Part shown: positions 11,301-23,255 of the stretch, one piece after another | Layout: each line of letters begins with the position of its first letter | Numbering within the stretch: the first letter of the stretch is position 1 | The notes under the pieces: generated by a model | Databases searched by the model: none | Told to the model about the DNA's origin: nothing | Seen by the model: the letters and a program-made list of their open reading frames with translations, nothing else | Made by a program: the position numbers and the translations under genes | Source of the DNA: Adiantum capillus-veneris | Lineage: Eukaryota > Streptophyta > Polypodiopsida > Polypodiales > Pteridaceae | Assembly: GCA_014529385.2 (NCBI GenBank) | Contig: CM043971.1 | Coordinates: forward strand, 27,288,769-27,352,768 | Reading direction: 5' to 3' | DNA: 64,000 nt

Positions 11301-14230
11301 ATGAACCTTAAATCTGGTCGTATGCTAGAAAATCAAGGCATACTTGGAGAGACTGCTAGTAGAGTATCCCTTGAAGAGAGTGTGAATCAAGATGATCAAT
11401 TGGACACTATCTTTGAAGAAGTCCCAGAGACTTATTCTGAGTCAACATCTCAAATGTCTTCTTATTCCACTCAGTCGGAAACCGGAACAACAGTGCGATA
11501 TAAGCACCTACTCGCCTTTTATAAGACTAACGTCCATGGCGTTCAGGTTTACCTGGATCCTAATGAAGAGTATTCCATAAGCATTGATAACCATGACATA
11601 GATTTTGAAGAGGAAATAAGAGTGAATAAACAAGGAAAAATCTATATGGATAAAAATGGGACTCAGTTTGTAAAAGTTGAAATTCCTGATGTGATAGACA
11701 AATGGAGGTTAGAAGTGAATACAATAATTCCGGATATGGAAACAAAAGAAGGCCCACAAACTTTAGAATTCGAAGGATACAATCAAGCTGAAATGACATA
11801 ACATTAATAATCCGAGGATTGGAGTCTATTGCTGGGAGGATATGAACTTCAAGGATCTTTTATGGACCTCTCATGCCAAAGCAGGATAGTTAACACCCAT
11901 GAAGATCATCTATATCTTCAAGATCAAGGACAAGGGATCATCAAATCTACCATCTTACCTATTTAGGGATTGTTATAGCAATAACTTTGCTATGATGAGT
12001 CTTGAGGAGATAGAACAGACCAGATAACAAGGGTACTCTATAAGAGATTGGATGTTGGGGCAAGATCCTAATCCTATTCCAAGAGAGGAACTCTAAGAGA
12101 GATCTTTTGGAAGCAATGTTAAAAACCCCAAACCTACCTCATCACAAAGAAAACCTAGTGACATTAGAGCCAATGTAGGGCTACATGAGTCACTGTTTCT
12201 AGCGGACTGGTTTGAAGGACTCGAGACACGACCGATTGCTAGAGGAGTTGGATCTGAGCCAAATAGACGTGTCAAACCAGCTGATTTTTAAAAATGGTTC
12301 AAAAAATATAGTGGATATAGGGATCCATATGAGCACTTAGCTAGCTTCAAGCAAGTGCTAAGAATAAAACACATATTTAATTTCCACGCTGAATTTGAGG
12401 GATTTGGAATGACTTTCAAAGGAAAAGCATTGACATGGTTTCAAAACATTCCACCAAGGGAAATCATGGATTTAAATACATTAGCTTAGGGATTTGTAGC
12501 TGCATGTTCCAAAACTAGGATTAAACATAATACCGTAGCTCAAATCTGTAGCTTCAAACAAAAACAAGGTAAGTCTATTAGGGATTGTGCAACTAGAATG
12601 AAACAATACATTGCAAGATGCCCAGAATTAGAACTATTAGCAGAAGAAGTATTGGTGTTATTGTTTCTAGAAGGATTTCTCAACAAAGAGCTTCATGATA
12701 TATTGTATAGCAAGAAGCATACAACCCTGGAAGAGTGTGTATCAACTGATGCTATTGACTTAGGAGATAATTGCGATATTTTCAATGAAGAAGATGTCCC
12801 TAAGGATACTCAGAGTGAGAAAACAACATTCACAAAACCAACACACGTGGGAACAACTGTTGCAGCACCACTTCTAGCCATAGAATGCATGCTCAAAAGG
12901 ATGAACAAAATTATGAATAATATGCAGAAAGCTCCCGATGAGAGGACCTGGGTAAGGGATACCTCAACAAAGACAATCAATTAAGCCTCAAAAATGGTGT
13001 GCCATTGAGGGTAAATGGACAAACCATGATACCAATGAGTTCTATTACCGACCAAAGTATGATGGAAATGTTCAATATGTGCCTATGAGACCATGTACAT
13101 ATATCAGCCTAATATGACCCGAGCACAAAGACCACCGATGGGTATGAAAAGACCACAACCAGTGTTGGGTCAACTCCATTGTTTCTTGAACATAATGAAG
13201 TGAGTATAAAGTACATGCATTCAGAAGGAGTCATAGATGAACAAGCAGTAGTGCCTGTTACACCTTATCTTGAGCCTAGTCCATCTACCATAATGATAGA
13301 AGGAGAGTGGTATAATTCACATCCACCTTCAATGGAAGAACCTGCGACTTATACTATACTAGAGATTACACCGATGTAATTTGTAGCTAATCAAGGTGCT
13401 AGACCTCTAATGGTAAGACCCATGATTAAGCCAAAGACTGGAAACTCCCATAGTTAAGGTGTAGATGATCATTGGAAAAATAGAACCTGACAAGAACATT
13501 AAGCGAGTTCAAGCTAAATGTACACAATGTTGCAAGAAGGGTGGACAATTCCCTAAAGAATGTCCAAAAAATTCATTAAACAAAGGAAAAGCAGTGGTGA
13601 GTGTAGTCCAAGTTATACCTAGTAGCTCTTCGGAAAGTAATCCTATTGTTCCAATCAGGGTGATTACTAGAGCCCAAGCTTAAAAAAAGAAACATAACTC
13701 CTTTGATGAATCAAAGAATACTAAAAATTCCTCTCAAAATACCAAGAAAAGAAGGCGTCAAAGATATGAGATGAGAAAACAAAAACAGAAGGAGGAAATT
13801 GAGAAAAAAGCCAAAAAACTATTCCAGGAAAAAGTGAAAGAAATTGGGAGTGAAATCAAGGAAACCACAATAAAATCTGGAGGATCAATTTTGGTAGACA
13901 AAATTTTTGAGCCAATCAATGGAGCCAAAATATGAAAAACAAATGGAAGAACTATCCTTCTCCAGATATGGAAGCAGTTAAGCTTGGAGCTTATCAAAAT
14001 TTGGTAAGAATTATTCAAGAGATGCTGGAAAAACAAAAACCCAAGCTTGAGAGTATAGCAAAATCTGAGGAGCTTGTGGTAGAAACCAATAAAGAGAAAT
14101 CAAAAGTGGTGGTAGAACCCCACCTTAAAACTAAAAATCCAAAACTCATAGTGTTTGATAATGAAGATGCTTTAGATGGAGGAAGAGTGGCGAGGATATT
14201 TATGCAAAAAAGTGAAAGAGATTAATGATG
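11301..14230 (+). pseudogene. decayed Ty3/gypsy gag region
   Basis: The first open stretch, 11301-11801 (166 codons, acidic), is unrecognised but could be an N-terminal gag segment. The retrotransposon gag domain is clear at about 12290-12980: DPYEHLASFKQVLRIKH, GKALTWFQNIPP, then CATRMKQYIARCPELE and KKHTTLEECV. It is broken by stops at about 12487 and 12982. A degenerate zinc-knuckle-like stretch (CTQCCKKGGQFPKEC) is at about 13520-13564. A lysine/glutamate-rich tail follows to 14225. No protease or RT follows: the sequence meets a CACTA terminus at 14367. E2 separates this gag from its probable leader and PBS at 7092. Confidence 0.65.
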
Positions 14231-14829
14231 GGAGCATAACTTTGAAATCAGCTCCTATAGAGAGGAAGTCTGTTTAGACAATTTACCTCCTGATATGGAC
14301 ATTGATATATAATCCTTGTATGGGGATTATGGTTCGGGAGCATTAGGAATGTCTAAACCATTGACTCACTACAACAGAATCAGGTGCCTTCGACGCAGAT
14401 TTCGACACCAAAAGTTGAAACTTGCATTGAAATACACGTCCCTATGAAACAATCGATATATGCGTCGATATATACATCAATACAACCAGTTTTCAATGCA
14501 TATTATGACGCCTATATCGACGACCATAACCATAAATTTTTTTTCTTGGACTAAGGATAGGCAGCCTGGCCTGTGGCTGTGCCCAGTGAAAAGATGGACA
14601 CAACCACAGCCAGACTCCCTGTCCTCTGCCCAAGAAAGCGAGAAGCACCAAAATCAACCGTGCCCCCGTAGAAATTTCTGTAGAGTTTCGTTCGTTTTAA
14701 CAAAAACTTTTCAAAAAAATCCATATATACGCCTCCTACATGATATCCATGTAGGATCTCACATGAGATTTAAGGCACATTTTGATGGAAGAATGAAAGT
14801 AAAAACGAATTGAACTTCATAATGAACTT

Positions 14830-15180
14830 TGTGCATAACCATAACCAAAACCATAACCATAACCATGACCATGATCAAAACCATAACGTTTAACCATAAC
14901 CATAATCATAACCATAACCATAACCATAACCATAATCATAACCATAGCCATAGCCATAACCATAACCATAATCATAACCATAGCCATAGCCATAACCATA
15001 GCCATAGCCATAACCATAACCATAACCATAAAGTTTGTTAAATTCCTGCATATTTACCCTAAACCAAACCATGATCAACACCTATCCAAAACAATATATA
15101 GCCATGTCCAAAACCATGATCAAAACCAGCCATAACCATAACTATAACCAAAACCATAACCAAAACCATGATCAACACCT
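14830..15180. repeat. CCATAA hexanucleotide array
   Basis: About 200 bp of near-perfect ACCATA/GCCATA repeats (14885-15030), with looser AACCATGATCAAA units on both sides to 15180. The open frames it makes on both strands (alternating His-Asn or Met-Val) are artefacts. The repeat is not the plant telomere motif TTTAGGG. Confidence 0.8.
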
Positions 15181-15384
15181 ATATGTGCATGTCTATACAA
15201 GAAAGAAACATAGAGATGTATTTGTGTCTCACAAAACATATACATTAGGTAAAATTTGGACTCACAAAGGGGCCCTTTAAGGAGTTTTACTTTACCTCTC
15301 TCTACCAAAACGGGCGCAGGGATAAATTTTTGCAAAAAAACTCCAAAGTTGGTGGAGGTTTGACATTTAGAATATCCTCTTCAA

Positions 15385-15386
15385 TC

Positions 15387-15417
<31 letters not shown>
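15385..15417. repeat. GA microsatellite
   Basis: A pure GA run of about 32 bp lies before the first SINE-like unit. Confidence 0.9.
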
Positions 15418-15420
<3 letters not shown>

Positions 15421-15424
15421 AAAG

Positions 15425-15860
15425 AAGAAGAGAGTCTTAACGTCATAGGAAACTATCCCAAGAGACCTTAAAGATCTAGTCGATGAGGAGTTGAACTCAA
15501 GACTTGTTATTCAAGAGGGAAATGGCATAACCAACTTATTACACTTGGGTGATAGAAAGGTTATACCATTTTCTTCCTTTTATTGGCGTGCACACACACC
15601 CACACACACACCCGAGAAGAAAAGAGTTAAATTTAACGTCGTAGGAAACTAATTCAAGAGACCTTAAAGATCTAGCCGACGAGGAGTTGAACTCAAGACC
15701 TATTATTCAAGAGGGAAATGGCATAACCAATCTACCACACTTGGGTGATAGAAAGGTTATACCATTTTCCTCTTTTTATTGGCACACAGACACACCCACA
15801 CACACCTACGAGAAGAAGAGAGTTTTAACATTGTAGGAAACTATCCTAAGAGATGTTAAA
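15425..15860 (-). repeat. tandem tRNA-derived SINE-like units, copy A
   Basis: Two units of about 200 bp (15425-15615 and 15630-15820) and a partial third are separated by CA repeats. On the minus strand each carries an A-box-like GTGGTAGATTGGTTATGCC and, about 30 bp on, GTTCAACTC, which fits the pol III B-box pattern GWTCRANNC and is preceded by AGGTCTTGA. This layout fits a tRNA-derived SINE head. Unit 1 is weaker in the A-box (GTAATAAGTTGG). A parallel set is at 57265-57690. No full tRNA fold was checked. Confidence 0.4.
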
Positions 15861-16075
15861 GATTAGGTTAGATGTAGACTTACGTTAGATTAGATTTAGG
15901 TTTATTTAAGTTAGATTAAATTAGATTTAGGTTTATTTATGTTAGATTTAGATTTACGTTATATTAAATTAGATTTAGGTTTATTTTGAGTTTAAGATTA
16001 AATTAGATCTAAATTTATGTTTGATGGACTAGCTTTTTTTAGATTTAGGTTAGATTTTAGTGCATGTCAATGAAG
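15855..16075. repeat. TTAGATTTAGGTT-rich segment shared with 57690-57880
   Basis: The segment consists of degenerate AGATTTAGGTTTATTT units and ends in TTAGTGCATGTCAATGAA. The copy at 57690-57880 matches in direct orientation. It is probably part of a CACTA interior common to both elements. The motif recalls TTTAGGG but is not a telomeric array. Confidence 0.55.
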
Positions 16076-16678
16076 GTGCGCTCATGATGGTAAGCATTGT
16101 ATGAAAAACACTGAAAAAGACTCTTCTTTCCTACACAAGAAAATTTCCTACGCTCACAGCCTCGACAGTCCATGCAAACCAGCAATTCCACCTGCATGTT
16201 CGACTGCTGCTGCCATACAATAAGCCGTCATGATCAGCCAATGGAAGAGAAAATTGAGCCTACACAGAAATTAGTGATGCAAGATGACGATTCCAAGGGT
16301 CTCTCTCTCTCACACACACACACACATACACACACCACAACCCATCAAATATAGAGTAATAATTAAGTGCTTTGAGTAGACATCAAATGCTACATTGCAA
16401 GAATGACGTACTTGCATGCTACAGACAAAGATCTACTCTTAAAAGATGTGAAAATGCTGTGAAATGGTACAACTGGAGAAGAGGCAAAGGGGTTTTGTCC
16501 ACTACATGCACTATCGTGTAGGTGTGGGTGTGTAGATTTCTTGTACCCACAAATATAGGCATTGAACAATAAAGACGAGATTATATTAACCCGGTGGTTC
16601 TGATCTCCGTGCACCTCTAGATTGAGGTGTGCGAGGATTGGACATGACTAGAGAATGTGAGGTAGTTTACAGTGTGAA

Positions 16679-16755
<77 letters not shown>

Positions 16756-16815
16756 CGAAGAATTCCAATAGAAGATTAAATTTGTTGTCAAGGTTATAAG
16801 GTTTTTACCCTCATT
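16076..16815. repeat. non-coding CACTA interior with microsatellites
   Basis: The stretch contains a CT/CA tract at 16300-16338 and a GA run of about 70 bp at 16682-16752. Between them is unique sequence in which I recognise no gene. It may hold the promoter of the transposase at 16816. Confidence 0.5.
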
Positions 16816-18855
16816 ATGAGTACTGACAAGTAAGTGGGCCCCTCCAACCGAAACACCTATCTCTCAACGACGATCTTATGTCCTTGTAATCAATGCAAGC
16901 ATGTTGTGCGACGGACAAGATGCGTTTCTTTGTAGTACATTTGCAAATTTGGCGAGTTCGATCCATCTATTATAGATCGAGTTGTTTCCAATTATAACAT
17001 GTCGGATTCTGTCACTGGCCACAGGAAGCAATCTTGCAACCCAATAGACGTGTTCGCAGGCGCTTTGGTCAAGCAGTATATGTGAGGCCACAAGATGTAG
17101 CCTCTAACAACTCGGGGGATGATCATGCACGCCACATTCTCAATGAGGCAATGTTTGGGTCCGAGATTGATGAAATGATCGAGACGATCATGGATTCAGA
17201 AAGACTTATCTTTGATGATATGAAACGTGAAGCCGATACGCCATTGTATAATGGAGCATGTGTGTCTAGATTAAGAGGCACTCCTGGTTCTTCTCAACAT
17301 GTAGGCAAAGTTTGGATGGAGTGACACTAGCGTCACATCGCTTTTCAGGTGATCTATTACAATTAGTTTACTTTAATAAAAAACTCTAGATGTATAATGA
17401 TGTGATAGATTTTTACACAATTGTACCATATTTTTTTCGTTGTGTAGATTTCTCAAAGAGCACATACTGCCAGCTGATAATGTGATGCCAGATTCCCGAG
17501 AGGAAGTAAGAAAGATTTTGCGAAACTTGGGGATGGATTACAATTCGATCCACGCTTGTCCTAACGACTACATTCTTTTGAGAGGGGACTACATAGACAT
17601 GGAGAAGTGTCCGAAATGTGATTCAGAGAGATATCGAGTAGATCTCCACGGAACAAAAATTTTGCAAAAGGTTTTGTGACATTTTTCTCTGCTTCCTCGC
17701 ATCAAGCATTTCTTTGAATGTAAGTCCATGGTCACCCTAACATCATGGAATGAGGAGAATAAATCTTTGGATGGTGTGCTACGGATTCTTGCAGATTGTG
17801 CAGCCTAGAAACATATAGATGAAACATGGTCGGATTTTGCCAGGGAAGCTCGAAATTTGCACTTAGGCCTGGCTGTGGATGGCGTAAATCCATTTGGTCA
17901 AAGATCAACATCTTATAATGTATGGCCCATTGTCATCGTCAACTACAACATTCCCCATGGTTGAATACAAAGAAGGGGCACCTATGGCTAAGCTTGATTG
18001 TGCCGGTGCGATATAAAGTGAAGAATATGGATGTGTATCTTCGTCCACTATTGGAAGAGCTACAGCAACTGTGGATTGGCATAGAAGTGGTGGGTATGAG
18101 CCGACACACAGGTGAACGGAATGCTTTCATCAAAGGCATTCTAATGTGGACCATGCATGACTATCCCGGACTAACAAAATGCTCAAGTGATTTACACTCC
18201 TCACTGAAACACTATAAATCTTGGTTTTTCTCAAGCTTATCTATTATCATGTGCATACATGCAGGGATTCAAACAAGCGGATACAGAGCATGTGTCACAT
18301 GTGGACCTAGACTGAATGCTCGTAGGGTGCCCTCATTGAAGAAGCAAATCTACAAAGGTCATCAAGCGTATCTTCCACAGAATCATGTGTTACGCGATGG
18401 ATTTTTGGGAAGAGAGCCACCGAGGATGTCTGCACAAGAATGGTTAGAGCAGAAGGAGATGTGTGATGACGGATTGCCCTAGGGATGAAGAGACTATCTC
18501 TATGGTACAACTTACCATACTGGACCCGACTCATGATCAATCACTTGCTCGATCCAATGCACAGGTAATCTACTATGGGACCATCTAGCCGGCAAGAAAG
18601 ATACTTTGGGAGCCATTGTTGACCTTAGTAATGTGGATCGTATGGAGTAATATTGACTGCAGATAGCGTCCGATGGATTGATAAAACTCCCTAAAGCACC
18701 ATGGATTTTCACAGGAGCCCAAGAACGGAAAGTAAAAGAGACCATTCGATCTTTGCAGACTCCCACTGGCGTAATGCACTCGCTCCGAACGTGTTTTACT
18801 AAAGACGAAAAGCTTACCAGTTTGAAGTCACACGGCTGGCATAAAATGTGTCAGG
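16816..18855 (+). pseudogene. TNP2-like CACTA transposase (Transposase_21 type), broken
   Basis: The enzyme would cut and join CACTA ends through an RNase H-like DDE fold. A likely start is ATGAGTACTGACAAG at 16816, followed at once by a stop. A transposase-associated zinc motif (CPCNQCKH) lies at about 16878. The catalytic region is at 17440-18480: an early CPKCDSERY motif, GLAVDGVNPFG with the first aspartate, DVYLRPLLEELQQLW with the second, and LMWTMHDYPG. Further on, LLDPMH, LLWDHLAGKKDTLGAI and SLKSHGWHKMC match the later TNP2 region. Stops and frameshifts occur near 17334, 17679, 17805, 18482 and 18650. The usual C-terminal DUF4218-like part is absent; the second gene follows directly. 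Confidence 0.75.
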
Positions 18856-18934
18856 TATGTTCATAGTGGAATATATCATAGTGGGAATTGTGTAACAAAT
18901 TTGTGTGTGGACTTTAATATCATTTCCCACTCAA

Positions 18935-19846
18935 CACTCCTTGCTTCGAGACCCAGACTCCGGTGGAGACACCTGACGTCCATACCCCCATCAACACGCC
19001 GCTAGAGACCCCTCTCTGGACAACCAGGTTCACGCATCACTGGCAAGAGGGCTTGCCTTACTCCGTCGGCTTCAGTGGTGGCATCATCATGGATGATGAC
19101 AACAAGAAGGTGATCTTGCGCATGTGTGGTCTTTGCTCTCAGATGTTTAGACACTACATACTAAACACCTGGAGTGAAGTACCAATTGATTTAAAATACA
19201 AAGTCATTAGCATACTTCATGATGAGTTTCCCGTTCCAACACGGGATGACCGCTTCAATGAAGACCTGATGAAGGTTCAAATGCGTGAATACTGCAAGCA
19301 CAAGCATTCCGCAGTGCAAAAAGAAATCAAGCATGGGTGGAACAGACCAGATTGGCTGTCCAAAGAAGATTGGAAGAATGCGAAGAAAAAATGTGCGAGA
19401 ATCTCGACAAGTGGAAGCAACAAAAGGAGGCAGCAAGAGCGCGAGTAGAGGCAGGGAGCTCGCACCACTTGGGGAGCGGCGGGTGGGAATCATTTGAGGC
19501 TGATTTTGTAAGTGTTTTCGCATTGCTCTTTATGTTTAATAGTTTAGGGTTTATGGGTTTTTAAATTCTAGCATAATGGATTCTTTGTATGTTTTGACAG
19601 TGGTCGATGACAGGATGTGATCCCACACCATACGAGCGTGAGTACCCAGGCAGGAAGGGCTTAAACGCCCTGATGGACATTCTGAGTTCTCGCGGCGGCA
19701 TGGTTAGTAGTTGGGTTTACTCTTTTCTATTTTTTGTATTGTTTTATAAACGTCGCTATATGTTTATACTTACAGAAAGCTGTCTTATTGTTTTTTTTCA
19801 GAATCGGAAAGATACGCCGCTTGGATGTGATGAGACGTCTGAGTAG
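18935..19846 (+). pseudogene. Transposase_24-like CACTA accessory gene, three exons
   Basis: This corresponds to the second gene of En/Spm elements (Transposase_24 type), thought to bind the transposon ends. Exon 1 (about 18935-19507) contains ETPDVHTPI, SGGIIMDDDNKKVILRM, CKHKHSAVQKEIKHGW and SGGWESFEADF. Exon 2 is 19601-19702 (TGCDPTPYEREYPGRKGLN) and exon 3 is 19802-19846. GT/AG sites bound both introns and are conserved in the inverted copy at 60842-61815, so the exon structure is real. A frameshift near 19385 disrupts exon 1. The N-terminal start seen in the other copy is missing here. Confidence 0.7.
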
Positions 19847-19910
19847 ACGACGTCAGTCTAGCCGTAGCTAGATAGCATTAGTTTCTTTCTATCATAGCTT
19901 ATGTATCAGC

Positions 19911-20137
19911 GGGAGTGAAAGGGGTGGTGCTGCAGCTTACAAGCTAGACAAAGAGAGAGTGAACACACACTCAAAAGAGTCATGTGATCATCTACATGTG
20001 TAGGCTGAAGACATGTGTGCTACAATCAACTGCACCCTTGCATGGCCATCAAAAAGATGGTGGGTGAGACTTGGAGTGTTGTGACTATGACTCCGGGGGT
20101 TGGTGGGGTAGGCACGGCTATAGAGAGCGGCTTGTGA

Positions 20138-20207
<70 letters not shown>

Positions 20208-20236
20208 GGTGCAACTTCTCAAAAGAACTGGCTCAG

Positions 20237-20275
<39 letters not shown>

Positions 20276-20640
20276 TATTTATAAAAAAAGAATGTGTGTG
20301 AGACTAGACTGATGCATGCCGTCCTCAACGAATTTTGCAACTGGCACTCCTCGTTGGTTTTGCGTTGTCTGGTATTGCATCATCTGTATAGCGGGCTGCA
20401 TGTGGGGAGTAGAGGGGTTGCAAGTCAAGGGTGTGAGACCAAGCTAGATCTCATGACCAAGATCTCTTAGTAAGTTGCCGAGAACGCAGAACCATAATCC
20501 ATAGGAGTTAAGTGGCTTAGATATGCACGAAGGTAGTAACACAACCAAACAGTGGCTCAGAATGGTGAGTAGACAAAAACAATGACAAACATTTTAAATG
20601 AGCAAATAAATTTCTAAGGTCTCTTGGGGTCATCATGTTC
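19911..20640. repeat. unassigned sequence with GT, GA and AT microsatellites
   Basis: There is a GT run of about 32 bp and a GA run of about 30 bp at 20138-20202, then an AT run at 20240-20270. The remaining sequence to 20640 shows no gene and no similarity to other parts of the window. Confidence 0.6.
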
Positions 20641-21735
20641 CATGCTAAGATAGAGAAAGAGAGTAGCCGGACTCATATTGAGACAAGAGATATGGGATGG
20701 ATGTAAACGCAGTAGAATTTCATCTTCTTCAAATTCTATTACAATTACTCTTTTTCTTGTTCTTACATATAACTCCGATCTAATTGAATTAAATAATTTT
20801 GAGAATTGTATGCACCTCATTAATAATTACAATGATGCTAACAAGACTAGTTCCTACATTAACAATGTTTATGCTTTCCTAAAATATCATCATTCTTACT
20901 ATCATATTCATGTCACTTTCCCTCATCAAAATCAAAGAAGTATTACCAATAACACATCTCGGGCTTTGTAAGGATTATACAATATTAAGAAGGAATTAAA
21001 CAAAACAATTTGGATAAAACAAAATGGAACAATGTAACTGTACTTAGATTTTGTGCACAATCTGGAAGGGCTATCTTGCTGAAATGCAAATTATATGCTT
21101 TGAGTGTTTTGCTTGTTACAAAGAGCATGATCTTGGCTCTTTATGCATTGGGCTACCTATTGGACATGCTGACAAATTTTTGTTATGCAGCCAGAAAACT
21201 TTATTTTCCAGAAGAAGTTTTTCACCACCTGGACAAAGATGTTATGAGGGCTATTTAAATTAAAGTAGATTGTTGGATGAAGTTAAAAGAGCGGGAACAA
21301 AGAAGGAATGATTCTGACATGTTGATATTTTTCAAAGAACATTTAAAGATAGACCCTAACCTTGTCTAACGTCCCCTTGTTGAACTTGCATCATCATTTT
21401 ATCCTATTTAAACATTTCTATGATATACATATGTCTTGTAAAGGGTATTCTATTTTTTATTGCAATGTATTATTTGGTTTGAAGTGGTTTAGCTTATTGA
21501 GTCAATTATCTTTAGTCATTCCAATTTTGTCATTTAACTCTCAATATTTCAAATTTGCCTTGTGGTTCAATTAGTCGCATTTATTGTGGTTTGATTTACT
21601 GGATGCCGCGCACTTTCCCTGTGAACAAGAAGTTTCTATATTCTGTAATTGTGAGACTTTTGAATGGTGAGAATATATATTTTCCAATGATATTAAATAT
21701 TTGTATATTGGTTGACTGTAGCTCTAAGAGAAAAT
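20640..21735 (+). other. AT-rich region with short open stretches, unrecognised
   Basis: Two overlapping open stretches at 21010-21263 look protein-like in one frame (CFECFACYKEHDLGSLCIGL), with several cysteines, but no family is recognised and no start can be defended. An open stretch at 20678-20971 is unremarkable. These may be exons or decayed exons of the same locus as the RING-like gene that follows. Confidence 0.2.
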
Positions 21736-21739
21736 AGCC

Positions 21740-22760
21740 CATGAAGAACAAGATACTAGCACCCAATCACTGCCCGATGATCAACAACAAGCGACTGTTA
21801 ATACATTTCAATGCATAAAGTCTCTGGCACACGGCATGTCGACACAACAAGCGATGCGTACTGCTCGACGACTCTCAAAATGGGAAAATCCAAACTACAT
21901 GCAATGGAAAGAGATCAATAATGAAGTGACAAAGGACATGATCAAGACACTATGGCCATGTGAGGACATAGAGATCAAGAAATGAAGGTGGAAGGTTTTG
22001 AAGTGCAACCATGACGCGATAAAAAAAAATGCTGAGAGGATTTATTTGGAGGTTTATGGCCATTCCCTGCGCTATATTTTGCAAAAATGTTATATGTTCA
22101 CTTTGTGAAATAGCGACCAATAGACTTCTTGTCAAAGGAGACAACTGTTGTCACTCATCATTTATGATTTAAGGGAGAGTTATGTCACTTTCACTAGAGA
22201 TGAGCTGGCATTGGTAGTGGAAGGTGCCGACCTACAGTTAAAAAGAGAGAAGGATATTTACACGACAGAGTTGGCAGAGAAAGATGCAAAAATAACACGG
22301 CTTTCTATAGCCACCCAGAAACCCAAACCCTCACAAGTCCAGATGGAGAAAAGCATTCACTACTTAAGTCAGGACGTTTAAAATCTAACATAGCGAGTGA
22401 ATCCAACACCTGTATAAGGGACACACATCAGCCACCTTGTCATGCATCCGGATTTGGTCCCCTCGTCTACTTAAGATGCATCTTTATCTTCCCAATGTTT
22501 AGTTTGCTACAAGAATTTTGATGGATGGAGTGGTATCATACATGGACATGTGGTCATTATTATCATTTAGTTTGTCTTATTTGTTTAATGAAAAATAGTA
22601 GTCAATGCGCAGTATGTTCACAAGATATTCCACAAGGCATATATATTATGTTTGGCATGGAGAATGAATATAAATTCAAGCAAGCAAGCCAAGATACCCC
22701 TAGCACAATTAGAAATCTGTTTGATGAGCAAGATGCTGCTTCAGGGCAACACAATTGAGA
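21740..22760 (+). pseudogene. decayed gene with coiled-coil segment and RING-H2-like C-terminus
   Basis: From about 21760 the frame reads LPDDQQQATVNTFQ and then TARRLSKWENPNYMQWKEI. After interruptions, 22148-22381 gives a charged, probably helical stretch (VVEGADLQLKREKDI, ELAEKDAKITRL). At 22496-22660 two frames together give the order CLVC, CGHYYHLVC, CAVC, which fits the RING-H2 spacing C-x2-C...C-x-H-x2-H-x2-C...C-x2-C and would bind two zinc ions, typically in an E3 ubiquitin ligase. A frameshift lies between the first and second ligand groups. No start, promoter or family name can be given. It could be a host gene remnant or a fragment carried by a transposon. Confidence 0.4.
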
Positions 22761-22870
22761 TTGACAAACTATGTACTATTGCGAATATGAAGCATTGTAA
22801 TTACTCAAAACACATTTGAATACAAGGTCTTTTACAATGGTTTTTGACATTTAATCATTTTAGTCTCCAA

Positions 22871-23255
22871 CTATATTGAATCTGTTAAGTTGTTATCTTG
22901 TTCTAAGTCTGAATGTTGTGGTTCTCCTTGTAATTCAACCTCCACATCTATTATCAATTTCTCTTCTATTTTGTCTATAGTGCACTGAGATACACCAACA
23001 TTGGACTCTTCTTCATATTTGTTTTGACAATCATACAACCACGTTGGCATTTCCTCCTCGTAGCCAGCACTTTCGATGTGATTCAATATCTTTTCGTTGC
23101 AAAACATATACACTAATTTTTCTACTCTATCTGCTAATAGTCTATTGTAAATAGTGTTGTGAACATACTTGTACATACTCCATTTTCTCTCTGAACTTAA
23201 GTTTGATGCACATTGTGCGAGTACTTTCATTGCAAGGGGACGTAAGGTAGAGTAA
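22871..23255 (-). pseudogene. hAT transposase C-terminal dimerisation region, truncated
   Basis: The minus-strand frame (ATG at 23230, open further upstream to the break) carries LAQCASNLSSERKWSMYKYV, followed by NRLLADRVEKLVY and FCNEKIL. This matches the hAT C-terminal signature (SS-ERNWS--- H-- -RNRL ----LV-V--N--L). In hAT transposases this region mediates dimerisation. An acidic tail follows and the frame ends at 22871. The N-terminal and catalytic parts are missing: the frame is still open where the gypsy-A LTR begins at about 23256, so that insertion probably broke the gene. Confidence 0.7.

Larger units (their letters stand above)
14367..19910 (+). mobile_element. CACTA (En/Spm-like) transposon, truncated at the right
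   Basis: The left terminus CACTACAACAGAATCAGG starts at 14367 and is followed by subterminal GACGC/GCGTCGA motifs to about 14530, as expected for CACTA elements. Inside are a hexanucleotide repeat (14830-15180), SINE-like units (15425-15860), a TNP2-like transposase (16816-18855) and a three-exon Transposase_24-like gene (18935-19846). Similarity to the copy at 60175-61877 stops at about 19910 and no TAGTG terminus was found, so the right end is missing or rearranged. That the terminus and the genes belong to one element is inferred from order. Confidence 0.55.

Noticed and set aside
11560-11799. 79-codon minus-strand frame
   Set aside because: Antisense shadow of the 11301-11801 frame, which lies in order with the gypsy gag.
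14817-15081. Long open frames on both strands made of Met-Val, Gly-Tyr or His-Asn repeats
   Set aside because: They are produced by the CCATAA array, which avoids stops in most frames; no start context, domain or conservation.
15855-16075. Interstitial telomeric repeat
   Set aside because: The units read AGATTTAGGTTTATTT with irregular length; no run of TTTAGGG is present.
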